Positions 62,815 through 64,000 of a stretch of 64,000 nucleotides of DNA are shown one piece after another. The stretch is from contig CM121341.1 of the NCBI GenBank assembly GCA_051530055.1, forward strand, positions 6,324,001-6,388,000, read 5' to 3'. Made by a program: the position numbers and the translations under genes. The DNA comes from Neoechinorhynchus agilis (taxonomy: Eukaryota; Acanthocephala). Positions within the stretch are counted from its first letter, which is position 1, and every line of letters begins with the position of its first letter. The notes under the pieces are model-generated. The model did no database searches. It saw only the letters and a program-made list of their open reading frames with translations, and was not told the origin of the DNA.

Positions 62815-64000
62815 TTTATGCACAAAGAATAGGGCCCATGTACCTCTGGTTCCTTGTGAACACTCGAGGTCTTGTTAAATATATGCAGTTGTTGACTTTG
62901 GAGTGGATTACGGGGTCGGTCGGTTGGGAATATCCTTTCGGGGGGTGCCCGTTTGGGTGGGAATTGGGGGTTATTGTTTGTAGGAAAATTTGTGAGGTCA
63001 GATCTTTCCTCAGGTTCATTTCGGGTATCGATATCCAAGAAGATTGAGCAGTATGAATAAAGGAGTGGAGATGGAGGGATGTGTCATGTCAAGGGAGGAT
63101 GAAAGCAGTTGGGATTGCGATTGTTTTTTGCTCATGTGAAAACGGAATAAAATGTGATAAAATCGTGGCGATAGGTTTGAGAGGCATTCTGATTCTTTGT
63201 TAAAAATCCTATAAAGGCATTCGGTGAGTGGGAGAAAATCAACTGTGCAAATTTTAGATGCTCTTTTATGAAATATTTCAAGACGACAGATTTGAGATTT
63301 CCATAGGTTGTAAAAGACGGGATAACGGTGGGCGAGGAAGGGTAAAATAATGCTGTAGTAAAACTTGGAGAGATCGGGAGAAAGGGACTCTTAAATGGCG
63401 GAGTTTGAGGAGATAAATTTTAAAGTGCGAGTCCCAGTTCAAGTTTGATTGAAATTGGAGCTTAAGAATTCTGAGGGAAGTGAGTTGTTGGATGTCATTT
63501 TGAAGCTTGGGGTAGGAGGAGAATAGGGGATCAATTCAACGCATTTAGAGAACTTCAGGTAAAGTTTGTGATTGGTGCAGAAATCTTTGATGTAAATGAT
63601 TTCGTTAGATGTTAAGAAGAGGGAAAAGTGATGAGAGTGATATCGTCGGCGTATAAGAAGAGTTTAGAGTATGAGGAGAGAGGTAGGAAAATATTAAAAA
63701 GAAATGGTGACCGGGCAGCACATCGAGGAGATAGTTCTGCAGTGAATGTATTGTTTGCGCAGCGGATCTGCCAAAAGTTGAGATCAAAATCGGAACAGGC
63801 CTGAAGGATTAGTGAATGGTTTACGGAGTCGAATGTTTTCGATAAGTCCAGTTGAATGAGACGGGTGATTCGAGAGGATTATTGTCACTGTTGCGTAGAA
63901 GTGTGTCATAAATGCAAACTAGGTGTCGGTTGCAGAAAATTTGGGCCTGAAGCCAAATTGTAGGGCGATAACTTATCGTTGAGAAGTGAAAGAAGGCGAT
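62815..64000 (-). mobile_element. Decayed LINE reverse-transcriptase fragment
   Basis: On the minus strand, from the right edge: FGFRPKFSATDT, then LDLSKTFDSVNHSLIL (LDLSKAFDxVNH is the RT block with the first catalytic Asp), SPFLFNIFL, and a LYADDITLIT block in another frame near 63640. The C-terminal region (YPVFYNLWKSQICRLEIFHK near 63300) follows, and the end is near 62815. Several frame changes and stops show it is inactive. The block order fits a CR1/Jockey-like LINE; its 5' part lies beyond 64000. Confidence 0.75.

Overview
The window is nuclear DNA from an invertebrate animal. It has short GT-AG introns (many of 38-60 bp), AT-rich spacers, animal-specific genes (goosecoid homeobox, non-muscle myosin II, sodium/sugar symporter, neuropeptide-type GPCR) and many transposon remains. 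A compact-genome phylum (nematode or another small invertebrate) fits, but nothing seen here fixes the phylum.

Layout. 1-12 kb, all on the minus strand: the 5' part of an SLC5 symporter, a NUDT9-like protein with a degenerate Nudix box, a G-protein beta subunit, and a 6.2 kb intronless non-muscle myosin heavy chain. 12-18 kb: a 42-bp minisatellite, retroelement fragments and a tandem array of a roughly 380-bp hairpin unit. 18-30 kb: a GPCR, a Pro-rich IVER-repeat protein, DHFR, a two-domain thioredoxin-like protein, an unrecognised 866-aa protein and the RRP8 methyltransferase. 30-38 kb: a 66-aa membrane protein, a SIKE/FGFR1OP2 coiled-coil protein, a second hairpin array, a TRAPPC1-like protein, goosecoid and a GT31 glycosyltransferase. 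38-48 kb: CSTF1 with a hAT-type MITE inside coding sequence, the GINS subunit PSF3, a 169-bp tandem array, a Pro/Arg-rich protein, an Ig-like membrane protein and a retroelement-derived 375-bp array. 49-64 kb: an EF-hand protein, a Q/N-rich RRM protein, NOP58, a composite inverted-repeat insertion with a Penelope-like fragment, RBM8A (Y14), a Met-Pro-Gly repeat protein and a decayed LINE running off the right edge.

Most genes are ordinary housekeeping or signalling genes with no operon-like logic. Several concern RNA (RRP8 and NOP58 in ribosome biogenesis, CSTF1 in 3'-end formation, RBM8A in the exon junction complex), which I take as coincidence. The most unusual material is non-coding: a MITE with a perfect 8-bp target duplication that may act as a spliceosomal intron of CSTF1; a family of foldback elements with a shared core but different, self-complementary stems; and one retroelement 3' end whose pieces recur in many of the arrays and insertions. 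Exon boundaries were inferred from splice motifs, reading phase and remembered family sequences; no alignment could be run.
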